A program made the position numbers and the translations under genes. DNA of 44,022 bases, from NCBI GenBank assembly GCA_017608385.1, contig JAFCFZ010000001.1, forward strand, positions 72,734 to 116,755, in the 5' to 3' direction. Position 1 is the first letter of the stretch. Every line of letters begins with the position of its first letter. The DNA is from Candidatus Parvarchaeota archaeon (lineage in GTDB: Archaea; Nanobdellota; Nanobdellia; B33-G15). The notes below the pieces were generated by a model. The model was not told the origin of the DNA. It worked only from the letters and a program-made list of their open reading frames with translations, and searched no databases. Shown here one piece after another: positions 35,806 to 44,022 of the stretch.

Positions 35806-36969
35806 TTAGTTCTTTTCAAATGGTCTCTTGAGTTTGACTCCTTTGTGATATTTGTCTCCTTCTACTTTTACCCATTTTACTCCTTCTCCAAAAATATAGT
35901 CTTTTAGTACATATAATATAACCAAAATATTCATTATAGTTCCAACTACTAGAAAAGCAGGAATCCACAAAATCAAAAATGGTTTTGATTTAAATGACAC
36001 CATACAAAGAACAATAGCTAAAACATTCAATAAGAAAATGTGCCAAGGATAATTACTTAGGAAAAATGCAATCAATGAAATAAAACCAGCAAGAGCATTT
36101 AATGTAAACAAAGAAGAAAAAGGAATTCCTCTTTTTGAATTACATTTAACTCCTGCCTCAACAGTCCCAACAATCCATCTCTTTCTCTCTTTAACAAAGG
36201 AATCAAAATTATTGACTGACTCAACTAGAACATAAGCTTTGGGGCACATCTCCACTTTGTATCCTTTATCCCAAAGTGCTGAACTTAATTCCGCATCTTC
36301 TGTTATTGTTTTTGTCCCATAATAACCTACTTTTTTTAGGGTTTTCATTCTAACTGCATGATTACTACCATAAGTAGCAGTATTTCCAACAATGTTTTTT
36401 CTCCCCCACATTCCAGCAGAATAAAACCAAAAATCTTCAACTGTTCTTATCTTTGTGATCCAATTGTCATCAAAATTACCAGAATAAGCTGGACCACACA
36501 CAGCATGAACTTTCTTATCATTAAAATGTTCCATCAAATTACTTAACCAATTATTAGGCATTACCGCATCTATGTCTGTATTAACAAGGATTTCTCCTTT
36601 TGCATGTTTTTTTATGACTTTATTCAAAAATTCTGCTTTTTTTTCATGATGTTTTTCAGATCTAACATAAGTTATTTGTCTCTTGTACTTCTTACATATT
36701 TGAGAAGTTCTATCTGTGCTTCCATCATCTGCTATAATTATTTGGACCTTTTTCTTGGGGTAATCTTGATCTAAAACGCATTTTATAAATCTCTCAACAA
36801 TATGATCATCATCCCATGTCCTTGCAATAACAGTGACTTTTGGCTTTTTTCTATTGGCTTGGACTTTAAAATGAACTTTATCTTTTTGAAAAGACATCAA
36901 ACCAGTCCCTAAATTAATCAACGAAATTCCAATCAGTGTCACGTCCCAGAAGTTGACATGAAGGCTCAT
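35806..36969 (-). CDS. Membrane-bound family 2 glycosyltransferase
   Basis: 387 residues from ATG 36969. The longer start at 36987 is rejected because a TATA box at 36992-36999 sits only ~9 bases from it but 26.5 from 36969. One N-terminal membrane segment precedes the GT-A domain with DDGSTDRTSQICKKYK, NTDIDAVMPNNW (D-x-D) and TEDAELSSALWDKGY. The ERKRWIVG stretch is like the QxxRW motif of processive cellulose/hyaluronan-synthase-type enzymes. Two to four C-terminal membrane helices follow. It probably elongates a cell-surface polysaccharide; the sugar is unknown. Confidence 0.9.
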   Translation of the reverse strand: MSLHVNFWDVTLIGISLINLGTGLMSFQKDKVHFKVQANRKKPKVTVIARTWDDDHIVERFIKCVLDQDYPKKKVQIIIADDGSTDRTSQICKKYKRQITYVRSEKHHEKKAEFLNKVIKKHAKGEILVNTDIDAVMPNNWLSNLMEHFNDKKVHAVCGPAYSGNFDDNWITKIRTVEDFWFYSAGMWGRKNIVGNTATYGSNHAVRMKTLKKVGYYGTKTITEDAELSSALWDKGYKVEMCPKAYVLVESVNNFDSFVKERKRWIVGTVEAGVKCNSKRGIPFSSLFTLNALAGFISLIAFFLSNYPWHIFLLNVLAIVLCMVSFKSKPFLILWIPAFLVVGTIMNILVILYVLKDYIFGEGVKWVKVEGDKYHKGVKLKRPFEKN

Positions 36970-36991
36970 GGGTAATAATTGTGACATAAAG

Positions 36992-36999
36992 TTTATAAA
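36992..36999. promoter_or_regulatory. Symmetric TATA box facing the glycosyltransferase and the 23S rRNA
   Basis: TTTATAAA is centred 26.5 bases from the preferred glycosyltransferase ATG (minus). On the plus strand it would start a transcript near 37022, about 130 bases before the 23S processing stem. It is the only strong TATA core in this intergenic region. Confidence 0.6.
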
Positions 37000-37093
37000 C
37001 CCCTTACATCATCTTAGTTGTTAGATGCAAAATAATTAGACAATCGATGATGCGATATTTGCTGATGATTTCTTGAAATATACGCTAGATGTG

Positions 37094-37140
37094 CATAGAG
37101 AGATAAGAGTCTCTATGTGAAGACTGAAACATGTTTCAGT
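37094..37140 (+). repeat. Hairpin and perfect 18-base palindrome in the 23S leader
   Basis: CATAGAGA (37094-37101) pairs with TCTCTATG (37110-37117) around an eight-base loop. Next, ACTGAAACATGTTTCAGT at 37123-37140 is a perfect palindrome. Both lie just upstream of the pre-23S stem and would be in the primary transcript. Confidence 0.8.
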
Positions 37141-37154
37141 TCATGTTCATGAAA

Positions 37155-37175
37155 GTCATGCATAGATAACGAAGC
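37155..37175 (+). other. Pre-23S terminal stem, 5' arm (partner 40060-40080)
   Basis: The 21 bases pair perfectly with 40060-40080. ATGAAA before and TTT(T)CAT after extend the helix with a single bulged T. No pair of three-base bulges is seen, unlike the 16S stem. Part of this helix corresponds to helix 1 of mature 23S. Confidence 0.85.
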
Positions 37176-40070
37176 AGAAACGCTGTTGGGTGGATGGCTC
37201 GGCTCAGGCGCCGAAGAAGGGCGTGGCAAGCTGCGATAAGCCTTGGGTAGACGCACGCAGTCTTTGAACCAAGGATTCCCGAATGAGAGTCTCTATATAC
37301 TCCCGCATGGGAGGGGGAACGCGGGGAATTGAAACATCTTAGTACCCGCAGGAAAAGAAATCAATCGAGATTCCCTTAGTACCGGCGAGGGAAAAGGGAA
37401 AAGGGCAAACCGAATGTGTTGTCGTGAGATAGCACAGATGTGGGGTTTGGGCCAACATAACTTCTTCAAGATGAAGTCAAAGTCCACTGGGAAGTGGTGC
37501 CATAGAGGGTGATAGCCCCTTAGACATAAATCAAGAAGAAGTAGTTGGTTCCAGAGTAGGGCAGGTTGGGATTCCTGTCTGAATGTGGGAGTCAACAACT
37601 TCCAACCCTAAATACGTCCTGAGACCGATAGCTCACAAGTACTGTGAAGGAAAGCTGAAAAGTGCCCCAGATACGGGGGTGAAAAGATCCTGAAACCCAA
37701 CAGCCACAGAAAGTTGCGGCCCTAAAGACGTAAGTCAGGGTTGCAACGTTCCTTTTGGATAAAGAGCCAGGGAGTCTAGGGTTTTGGCGAGGTTAAGGAG
37801 AGTAACTCTGTAACCATAGCGAAAGCGAATTGTCTGCAGTTTACAAGGGACATGGGTGTGAAAGCGCCCGAGTCAAAGCTCTAGTACCCGAAGCCGCACG
37901 ATCTAGGCGTGGGCAGGGTGAAGCCGAACAATTGTTCGGTGGAGGCCCGAAGCAGTAGTGTTTAATGCCTTTGTCTGACCTGCGTCTAGGAGTGATAAGC
38001 TAATCGTGTGCGGCAATAGCTGGTTCCCCCCAAAGTGAGCCTTAGTTCAGCCTCGTCGGAGCATGCCATAGGGGTAGAGCTACTGATTGGAAGTTCAGGG
38101 AGAGAAATCTTTCGGCTTCTTGTCAAACTCCGAATCCAGTGGCTGCGTAGAAGACGGGAGTCGGGGCATCGGGGTAAGCTCGATGACCGAGAGGGGAACA
38201 ACCCAGACCAAGGTTAAGGTCCCAAAGTGCCGGTTAAGTGTGAAACTCTGTGTTAATTCATAGACACCAGGGAGGTAGGCTTAGAAGCAGCCATCCTTTA
38301 AAGAGTGCGTAAAAGCTCACCTGCCTAGAGTTGGCGCGAGAAAAATGGACGGGGCTAAATCGGCCACCGATACCTTGGAATTTGAAAGAATTGGTAGGGG
38401 GGCGTCCGGGCTGGGCAGAAGCAAGGTCGTGAGGTCTTGTGGACCGGTTCGGATCGAGAATCCTGGCGGTAGTAGCAACAAAGCAGGGTGAGAACCCCTG
38501 TCGTCTTAGGAGCAAGGGTTCCTCAACGATGTGAATCAGTTGAGGGTTAGTCGATCCTAAGTCAAACCCTAACTGGGATTTGGCGAATGGGAAGCAGGTT
38601 AATATTCCTGCACTATTTAGGTACCTTGGGTGACCGATGCCTATCAGTGACGCTTCCGGATAAGTCGAGCAATGCCATCGCGTTGTTTAATTAAGATAGG
38701 TCTGAGGAGTCTTGTAATGAGGAGAATCAGAGCAATCTTAAGAATAGCCTTCATTAGAAGGTTCGATCGATTCCAGGAGCCCGTGAAAAGCTTGATAGGA
38801 AATGGAATCCTAGATATTCGTACCCAGAACCGATACAGGTGCTCCAGGTGAGAAGCCTAAGACGTATAGGGATAACGTAGCTAAGGGAACTCGGCAAATT
38901 GGCCCCGTAACTTCGGGATAAGGGGTTCCTGCACTAGTATGTTTTAACATGCTTCTGCAGGAGGCACTGACTAGGGAGGGGGGACTGTTTAATAAAAACA
39001 TAGGAGACTGCAAGCCCTAAAGGGTGAGTACAGTCGCCGACGCCTGCCCAGTGCCGGTATCTGAATACTCAGTTCAATGGGTGCAAGGACCGGTAAACGG
39101 CGGGGGTAACCGTAACCCTCTTAAGCAAGCGCAATGCCTTGCCATTTAAATGATGGCTTTGCGAATGGCGTAACCACCTCTCCACTGTCCCTAGCTGGGA
39201 CCCTGTGAACACACCTTCCCGGTGTAAAGGCCGGGGACCTCCAGCGGGTCGCGAAGACCCCAGGAACTTCACTGTAATCTGCTGCTGTGTTAATCGTCTG
39301 TTAGTAAAGCGTAAGTGGGAGACGTCGAAGGGAATCCGCGAGGAAACCTGGAGTCAAACTTGTGACACCACTCTTTCAAACGCTTAACGCTCACTTTTCT
39401 TTATAGGAAAGGACACCAGTTGACGGGCAGTTTGGCTGGGGCGGCACGCCGGCGATAAAACATCACCGGCGCCCAATGGTCAACTCATCCGGGTCAGAAC
39501 TCCGGAGTAGAGCGTAAGGGCAAAAGTTGGCCTGACTGTTTTTTAACCAGTACAAAAAGCAGGTACGAAAGTAGGGCCTAGCGATCCCCAATGTCCTTCT
39601 TGTTGAGGGCTTGGGGTGACAGAAAAGCTACCCTGGGGATAACAGAGTTGTCGCGGGCTAGAGTTCATATCGACCCCGCGGCTTGCTACATCGATGTCGG
39701 CTCTTCCCATCCTGGTTGTGCACATGCAGCCAAGGGTACGGGGGTTCACCGATTAAAGGGGATCGTGAGCTGGGTTTAGAACGTCGTGAGACAGTTCAGA
39801 TGTTAACTACTGGAGGTGTTCGGTGTCTGCGTGGAAGGAAGCTTAAGTACGAAAGGAACGAGCTCCCGAGGCCACTGGTTTACCGGTTGTTCGACAGAGC
39901 AGGCCGGGCAGCTACGCCTTATGGGATAAGAGCTGAAAGCATCTAAGCTCGAAGCCCTCCGTAAAAATAGACACCGTTAAGACCGGAAATAGAACATTTC
40001 GTTGATAGATCAGGGATGTAAAACCGTAAGGTCCAGTCCGCTGATACTAATAGGTCGAAGCTTCGTTATC
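37164..40070 (+). rRNA. 23S ribosomal RNA
   Basis: Conserved landmarks run in order: GGTGGATGGCTCGGCTC near the 5' end, GCGTAAAAGCTCAC (L11 region), the helix 69-71 region at ~39105-39140, GCGAAGACCCC, TGGGGCGGCACGCC (P loop region), GGGGATAACAGAG and CTACATCGATGTCGGCTC (peptidyl-transferase ring). GAGCTGGGTTTAGAACGTC (A loop) and the sarcin-ricin loop at 39846-39858 follow. Ends are estimated from the terminal helix (GATAACGAAGC/GCTTCGTTATC); length ~2907. It stands as its own unit with no 5S seen within the ~4 kb downstream that remain in the window. Confidence 0.96.
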
Positions 40071-40080
40071 TATGCATGAC
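40060..40080 (+). other. Pre-23S terminal stem, 3' arm
   Basis: It is the perfect complement of 37155-37175. It ends just where the convergent small ORF (40084-40302) terminates. Confidence 0.85.
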
Positions 40081-40083
40081 TTT

Positions 40084-40302
40084 TCATATTTTATTTTTGT
40101 ATTGACAGATTTTTTCAAAATCAGAGATAGAGATAAGTATAATTTTTTCATCTCTTGTTTTGTATAACTTTGTTATTCTATCTGAATAATTTCTTATTTT
40201 ACAAATAGTGAGATTGTCAAGAATAATATGCTTATCAAAAGCTGGTTTATCACAAAGAATCTTTAATTGTTTGCCACTTAAAATATCAATAATTTCTTTC
40301 AT
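40084..40302 (-). CDS. Small hypothetical protein convergent with 23S
   Basis: 72 residues beginning MKEIIDILSGKQLKILCDKP. Composition is normal (Ile/Lys-rich). The stop touches the 23S terminal stem. No family recognised and no clear Shine-Dalgarno. It could be a chance ORF, but length and composition make a real gene plausible. Confidence 0.45.
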   Translation of the reverse strand: MKEIIDILSGKQLKILCDKPAFDKHIILDNLTICKIRNYSDRITKLYKTRDEKIILISISDFEKICQYKNKI

Positions 40303-40337
40303 TTAACTAATGAATATTAACTTGTTAATAAAATCAT

Positions 40338-40925
40338 TCAGTAATTTAATCTCTTTATCTCTGATCTAACAATTTTTGAGAAACCTGAGCGCTTTATGTA
40401 AAGATTAACAAAGAAGAATATAAATCCTGGAATTCCTTGCATTTTTTTGATATTTTCTTGTTTTGTCCATGCAGGTTTTCCAAAAACACTTTGTTTAAAG
40501 AGTTTCTTGCTTTCTGCACCAAAAGCAGGATCTGCTATGATCCATTTACCATTCAAAAAAACTTCAGCATAGATGTGCTTTGACTTTCTTGGTAATTCTT
40601 TATCATTTGTATTCAAATAACAATCAGCAAGAACATATCTTACAGGTATTCCGATAGCCCTACACAAAGCAACAAAGAGATTAGTTTTATCAGAACATAA
40701 TGCTTCTTTGTTCTTTTTCTGAAGAAGTGCTTTGGCTCCAATAATTTTAGTTAGATTCCATTTATATTCATCTCTAACCCATTTGAAAATCTTTTCAGTT
40801 GCTTGTCTTTCATTTTTAGAACCTTTAGTTATTTTTTTAGCTGTTTTAATCACAAGAGGATCCTCGCTTTCAGCAAATTTGGCTGGTTTACAAAATTCTT
40901 CTTTTCCTTTTGGGCAAGAAAACAT
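40338..40925 (-). CDS. Transglutaminase-like cysteine protein
   Basis: 195 residues with the transglutaminase/protease core. Catalytic Cys lies in ALCSDKTNLFVALCRAIGIP (~residue 77), His in SKHIYAEVFLNGKW and Asp in IIADPAFG, followed by a ~55-residue tail with a hydrophobic patch (GFIFFFVNLYI). Archaeal members are thought to be peptidases or amidases; the substrate is unknown. TTAAATATATG ~27 nt upstream is a plausible TATA box. It is divergent from the ANL-like gene at 41003. Confidence 0.85.
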   Translation of the reverse strand: MFSCPKGKEEFCKPAKFAESEDPLVIKTAKKITKGSKNERQATEKIFKWVRDEYKWNLTKIIGAKALLQKKNKEALCSDKTNLFVALCRAIGIPVRYVLADCYLNTNDKELPRKSKHIYAEVFLNGKWIIADPAFGAESKKLFKQSVFGKPAWTKQENIKKMQGIPGFIFFFVNLYIKRSGFSKIVRSEIKRLNY

Positions 40926-41002
40926 ACTAAAATTATAGTGCTTTCAACTTAAATATATGTTGAGATAATCATAATTATAAACCACTGTTTTACAGGAGAA
41001 TT

Positions 41003-42040
41003 ATGGAGCTAAATAATTTTTATTCTAAAAATTGGGAAAAATTGAGTTGGGATGAAAAAGTGAGAATTTCCGCTGAGTTACATATTAAATTTACACCTTA
41101 CTGGAAAGATATTTCGAAAATAGAAGAAATAACAGATATTAAAAATTATGAGGATATGTTAAAAAAAATCCCATTAACTGATGATTCTATCTTCCCCAGA
41201 GAAGGGAATTTTGATAGAATACCTCCAGAAGAATTCAAACCAGATATAAATGGTGATTTGAAATGGTTTTATTCATTTTCTTCTGGATCAACTGGACCAA
41301 GAAAATGTTTATTGTGGAATGATATATCTAATGAGATAATAATCAAAAATTATGTTGATCATTTCAAAAGAGAAGGAGTTCCTGAAAATAAAGGGTGGAT
41401 AATTCCCGGTCCTGGAAAGAATCCAAATGGAGAATTAAGTCTATTTCAAGAACATTTAGGAGAAGTAGCTAGAAGGATGAAATGTATCCCTTATTTTGTT
41501 GAAGTTGACACAACGGGTATAAAGCCACTTTTAATGTCGGGGGATAAAGAAGACATATGGGGATATTTCAAACCAGTATTTGACCAGATAAATAATATTT
41601 TACATGATGATTCAAAAAATGTTTCGATTATAACTGTTGTTCCTATGATGTTACCTTTTTTAGAATCAACAGGGATAATTGAAAATCAAAAGTTAGAAAC
41701 TATTCTTTTTGGAGGTATGAGTCTAGATAAAAAAGATGTTGATTTTGTTAGAACTAGAAGACCAGATATTACATTAACTGGGTGGTTTGGTCATTTTGAA
41801 ACAGGAGGTATCCCTGTAAGAATTGATGGTGAAGGAAATAGAGATTATTCATCAAATCCGCTTGTAAAAATAAGAGTAGTTGATAACAGGGGAGAAGAAG
41901 TAAAAGTGGGAGAAGAAGGATTCATTGAAATAACTAGGACGGGTAGTGATATTTTCTATAGACATATTGAAAGTGATTTAGCAACAAGGATAGAAGAAGG
42001 ATTTAGAAATCCTTATAGGAAGTTAGGCCCCCCTAAATAG
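41003..42040 (+). CDS. ANL-superfamily adenylating enzyme lacking the C-terminal lid
   Basis: 345 residues. The A3 phosphate-binding motif is FYSFSSGSTGPRKCLLW (~residues 91-107). FGGMSLDKKDVDFV follows, then GWFGHFETGG in the A5 position and HIESDLATRIEEGFR at the A7 Asp. The protein then ends at RKLGPPK, about where the hinge (A8) to the ~100-residue C-terminal lid domain should begin. It resembles LuxE/phenylacetate-CoA-ligase-type enzymes that activate carboxylic acids as acyl-adenylates. The 3' end overlaps the convergent paralogue by 8 bases. Start: ATG with AGGAG at 40993-40997. Activity without the lid is uncertain. Confidence 0.8.
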   Translation: MELNNFYSKNWEKLSWDEKVRISAELHIKFTPYWKDISKIEEITDIKNYEDMLKKIPLTDDSIFPREGNFDRIPPEEFKPDINGDLKWFYSFSSGSTGPRKCLLWNDISNEIIIKNYVDHFKREGVPENKGWIIPGPGKNPNGELSLFQEHLGEVARRMKCIPYFVEVDTTGIKPLLMSGDKEDIWGYFKPVFDQINNILHDDSKNVSIITVVPMMLPFLESTGIIENQKLETILFGGMSLDKKDVDFVRTRRPDITLTGWFGHFETGGIPVRIDGEGNRDYSSNPLVKIRVVDNRGEEVKVGEEGFIEITRTGSDIFYRHIESDLATRIEEGFRNPYRKLGPPK

Positions 42041-43400
42041 GTTTGATATATCTAATTCTCTTAGGTTTTCCTTTTATTTTCAAAACATCAAGATTTCCAG
42101 GTTCAACAGAATCTACATTCATAATTATCCTTCCATTAGATATCTCATTTGCAAGAGGGAAATTAGAATTTATTAGATTAGATTTAATGTCCTCTCCAAT
42201 AAACTTATCTATCTTACCTAATGATTCCAATTTGATATTTAATATGGGTGTTCTTGTTTTCTCATCAAAATCAACTAGTATTTCATATTCCCCAGTTAAT
42301 TTGTTGATCATTTTTTCATTGTAAATCAAACGTTCAATGTCATTCATATCTAATTTAGCTCCACTAATTACAATAGCATCATCACTCCTATGTGGAGGAG
42401 TTATTGTTCTTAGTTTTAATCCACAAGAACATTCTTTGTCTTCAAATTCAAAACTATCTCCTATTTTGTAATTTATCAAAACAGATCCCTTTTCATATCC
42501 TATGGGTATAAGAGTAGTCATTATTGCCTGGCCCTTTTTTCCGGGTTCTTTTATGAACTCCTTTTTTTCGTTATCATAAAGCATAAAATGATTTGCATCT
42601 TCCATCAAATGTAAATTTCCTTTTGTACAACCCATCGCCATAATCATTCCTTCTGTTGAACCATATAAATCAAAAACCTTTGCTGAAAACTCTTTAGCTA
42701 TTCTCTTTTTTTTCTCCAAAGAAGATGCTTCTCCACCTATAATCACTTTTTCAAATCCAACTTCTTTTGGATCTGTGCCATTATTCATCAATTGTCTCGC
42801 TAATCTATCTACATATGATCCAGAACTTAATAGTACTGTTGGTTTGTGAGTTTTAATCAATTGCTCCTTAGGTGGAAAGGGAGCCACACCTGCAGGGATT
42901 TGTTTAATTCCCATTTCATTAAATATAAAACAAGTAGCCATACCAGAAACATTTATTCCAATAGGAAAACAATTCAAAACTACATCTTTTTTGTTTATCC
43001 CAGCCATATGAAAGGCACGAGAAGATATTTCATTCATGAATTTCATATCATCTCTTGAGTGATAGAATATTTTAGGCTGTCCTTTTGTACCAGAAGTATA
43101 AAACCTAAAACCTCCTTTTCCCTTTTCTGACTCAAATGAAAATTCTTTAGAAAGTGGAGGACTATTCTTAATTAATTCTTTAGAAGTAATTATTGGTAAT
43201 TTTTCTAAATCTTCTTTAGTTCTGATGGTTTCTGGATTTATTTTGTTTTTATCAAACAATTCTTTGTAAAAAGGGATATTATTGTAAGCATAATTCACAA
43301 CATATCTTATTCTAGAATCTATTAAAGCATCTAAATATTCCCTATTATCTAAATAAGGGGGATACATCATTTTCATTTCTTTTTCATTATAATCTGACAA
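42033..43400 (-). CDS. Phenylacetate-CoA ligase-like adenylating enzyme
   Basis: 455 residues, full length for the PaaK group. The N-terminal PaaK-like region (YPPYLDNREYLDALID ... NIPFYKELFDKNKI) is followed by A3 FRFYTSGTKGQPKIFYH, A5 DLYGSTEGMIMAMGC, a Cys pair (CSCGLKLRT) and the lid region with SDDAIVISGAKLDMNDIERL. It activates an aryl or acyl carboxylate with ATP; the substrate is unknown. It overlaps the upstream V4R gene by 28 bases, so they form one operon with the partial gene at the window edge. Confidence 0.9.
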   Translation of the reverse strand: MSDYNEKEMKMMYPPYLDNREYLDALIDSRIRYVVNYAYNNIPFYKELFDKNKINPETIRTKEDLEKLPIITSKELIKNSPPLSKEFSFESEKGKGGFRFYTSGTKGQPKIFYHSRDDMKFMNEISSRAFHMAGINKKDVVLNCFPIGINVSGMATCFIFNEMGIKQIPAGVAPFPPKEQLIKTHKPTVLLSSGSYVDRLARQLMNNGTDPKEVGFEKVIIGGEASSLEKKKRIAKEFSAKVFDLYGSTEGMIMAMGCTKGNLHLMEDANHFMLYDNEKKEFIKEPGKKGQAIMTTLIPIGYEKGSVLINYKIGDSFEFEDKECSCGLKLRTITPPHRSDDAIVISGAKLDMNDIERLIYNEKMINKLTGEYEILVDFDEKTRTPILNIKLESLGKIDKFIGEDIKSNLINSNFPLANEISNGRIIMNVDSVEPGNLDVLKIKGKPKRIRYIKPI

Positions 43401-43894
43401 AAACTATCACCTTTAGCAACACACTTTACTTCTTTTCCTTCCCATTTCTTTTTGGTAAATCCCTCAAATGCTCCAGAGGATATACCAACAACATAATGAC
43501 ATATTGGTTCTTTTGTTTTACCAAACTTTTTTCTATAGTTTTCTGCAATTGGAGAAGGAGAAATATTTGCAACAACCTTATCTCCACTTGAAGCAAATTT
43601 TATTTGACCAATACCTGTAATTTCAACAACGCCCTTTGTAAAATTAAGAAAACTTGGAAAACTAGTTGCAGCTCTCATTGAATATCTTCTTCCAGCTGTT
43701 AAACCTTGTTCATGACCTATTTCAAAGAGTTTTTTCTTTCCTTTTGCATTTAATAAAAGCTCTTTGTAAACACCAACCCACACATTCATAGCAATTATTA
43801 TGCCTGGAACATCCATCATCATAAAGAATTTACCATTATCATAACGAAATTGCCTCGAATAAAGCAATTTTTTGAAAAGAGAAGGCATAGCCAT
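43373..43894 (-). CDS. V4R (4-vinyl reductase) domain protein
   Basis: 173 residues. IGHEQGLTAGRRYS, HYVVGISSGAFEGFT and the end motif VKCVAKGDSFCQIIM match the V4R domain, a small-molecule-binding fold with a C-terminal Cys pair found in regulators, bacteriochlorophyll and methane/aromatic pathways. No DNA-binding domain is present, so it is a sensor or chaperone-like module rather than a classical regulator. The ATG shares one base with the upstream stop (TAATG), and its 3' end overlaps the PaaK-like gene, suggesting a ligand related to that enzyme's substrate. Confidence 0.85.
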   Translation of the reverse strand: MAMPSLFKKLLYSRQFRYDNGKFFMMMDVPGIIIAMNVWVGVYKELLLNAKGKKKLFEIGHEQGLTAGRRYSMRAATSFPSFLNFTKGVVEITGIGQIKFASSGDKVVANISPSPIAENYRKKFGKTKEPICHYVVGISSGAFEGFTKKKWEGKEVKCVAKGDSFCQIIMKKK

Positions 43895-44022
43895 TATAGT
43901 CCCTCCATTAATTCCTTGAGGAATCTTAATTTTTCTATTTCACTTGGCCAAGAAACCAAAGCTTGCCCTATCTTTTTTATTTTAATTTTCTCATGTCTTG
44001 CTAATTGATCTATATGATATTT
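43894..44022 (-). CDS. Partial gene at the right edge, unknown
   Basis: The last 42 codons of a minus-strand frame, open to the window edge, end in KIGQALVSWPSEIEKLRF and KELMEGL, then TAA. The TAA overlaps the V4R ATG by one base (TAATG), a translational-coupling arrangement that supports a real gene. Too little is visible for a family assignment. Confidence 0.7.
   Translation of the reverse strand, partial: KYHIDQLARHEKIKIKKIGQALVSWPSEIEKLRFLKELMEGL

Noticed and set aside
37293-39946. Multiple ORFs within 37293-39946, both strands
   Set aside because: They are inside the 23S rRNA gene.
42028-42033. C6 run as a frameshift that truncates the 345-residue ANL protein
   Set aside because: Adding a C gives an immediate stop; removing one reads antisense of the neighbour with no ANL lid-like sequence. 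The truncation is not a simple indel here.

Overview
The window reads as a piece of a small, AT-rich archaeal chromosome. It carries TATA-binding protein, MCM, RfcS/RfcL, Top6A/Top6B, aIF1A, aIF2-beta, class III-signal pilins, a bulge-helix-bulge tRNA intron and an archaeal 16S and 23S rRNA. Many genes start about 25-28 nt after a TATA box with no Shine-Dalgarno, so leaderless transcription looks common. Divergent rRNA, a split rRNA operon, short proteins and a tRNA-Ile(UAU) suggest a DPANN lineage (Woesearchaeota/Pacearchaeota-like). That placement is inference from gene content, not a tree.

Layout: (1) 1-9456 is a plus-strand type IV pilus/Tad-like operon: a truncated surface-type protein, secretion ATPase, two TadC/FlaJ-like membrane proteins, two pilin-like proteins and a 995-codon surface protein with its own pilin-like N-terminus. 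(2) 9453-14996 holds the clamp loader (rfcS-rfcL, minus), divergent ileS, and a frameshifted VIT/CCC1-like membrane protein. (3) 15101-23691 is a dense information-processing cluster with mostly 1-26 bp overlaps: tbp, mcm, RPA32-like, aif2b, DUF424, then aif1A, rio1, KH/Pno1-like, top6B, top6A, and tRNA-Asn. (4) 23833-31831 is a mixed region: EF-Tu-domain-2-like protein, hisS, membrane proteins, methyltransferase, exonuclease III, a tiny eL41-like ORF, a broken copper P-type ATPase, four tRNAs (Ile with intron, Glu, Leu, His) and a coiled-coil protein. (5) 31876-40080 holds 16S and 23S rRNA. They are separated by two small ORFs, a prenyl synthase, tRNA-Ala, a small protein and a glycosyltransferase. 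The order 16S - tRNA-Ala - 23S is that of the euryarchaeal operon, but with genes inserted. (6) 40084-44022 has a transglutaminase-like protein, two ANL-type adenylating enzymes (one lacking its lid domain), a V4R protein and a truncated gene.

The observations most worth a second look are: an out-of-frame tandem duplication that overwrote the C-terminus of TBP; an intron-containing tRNA-Ile with UAU anticodon; changes at near-universal rRNA positions (sarcin-ricin loop, helix 69, 16S positions 1498-1499); a Top6B with a ~120-residue insertion in its ATPase domain; the dispersed rRNA operon; and symmetric TATA boxes apparently serving both directions. No CRISPR array, insertion sequence or 5S rRNA was seen. 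No gene-free stretch exceeds 300 bases; the longest is the ~235-base leader before the 16S.
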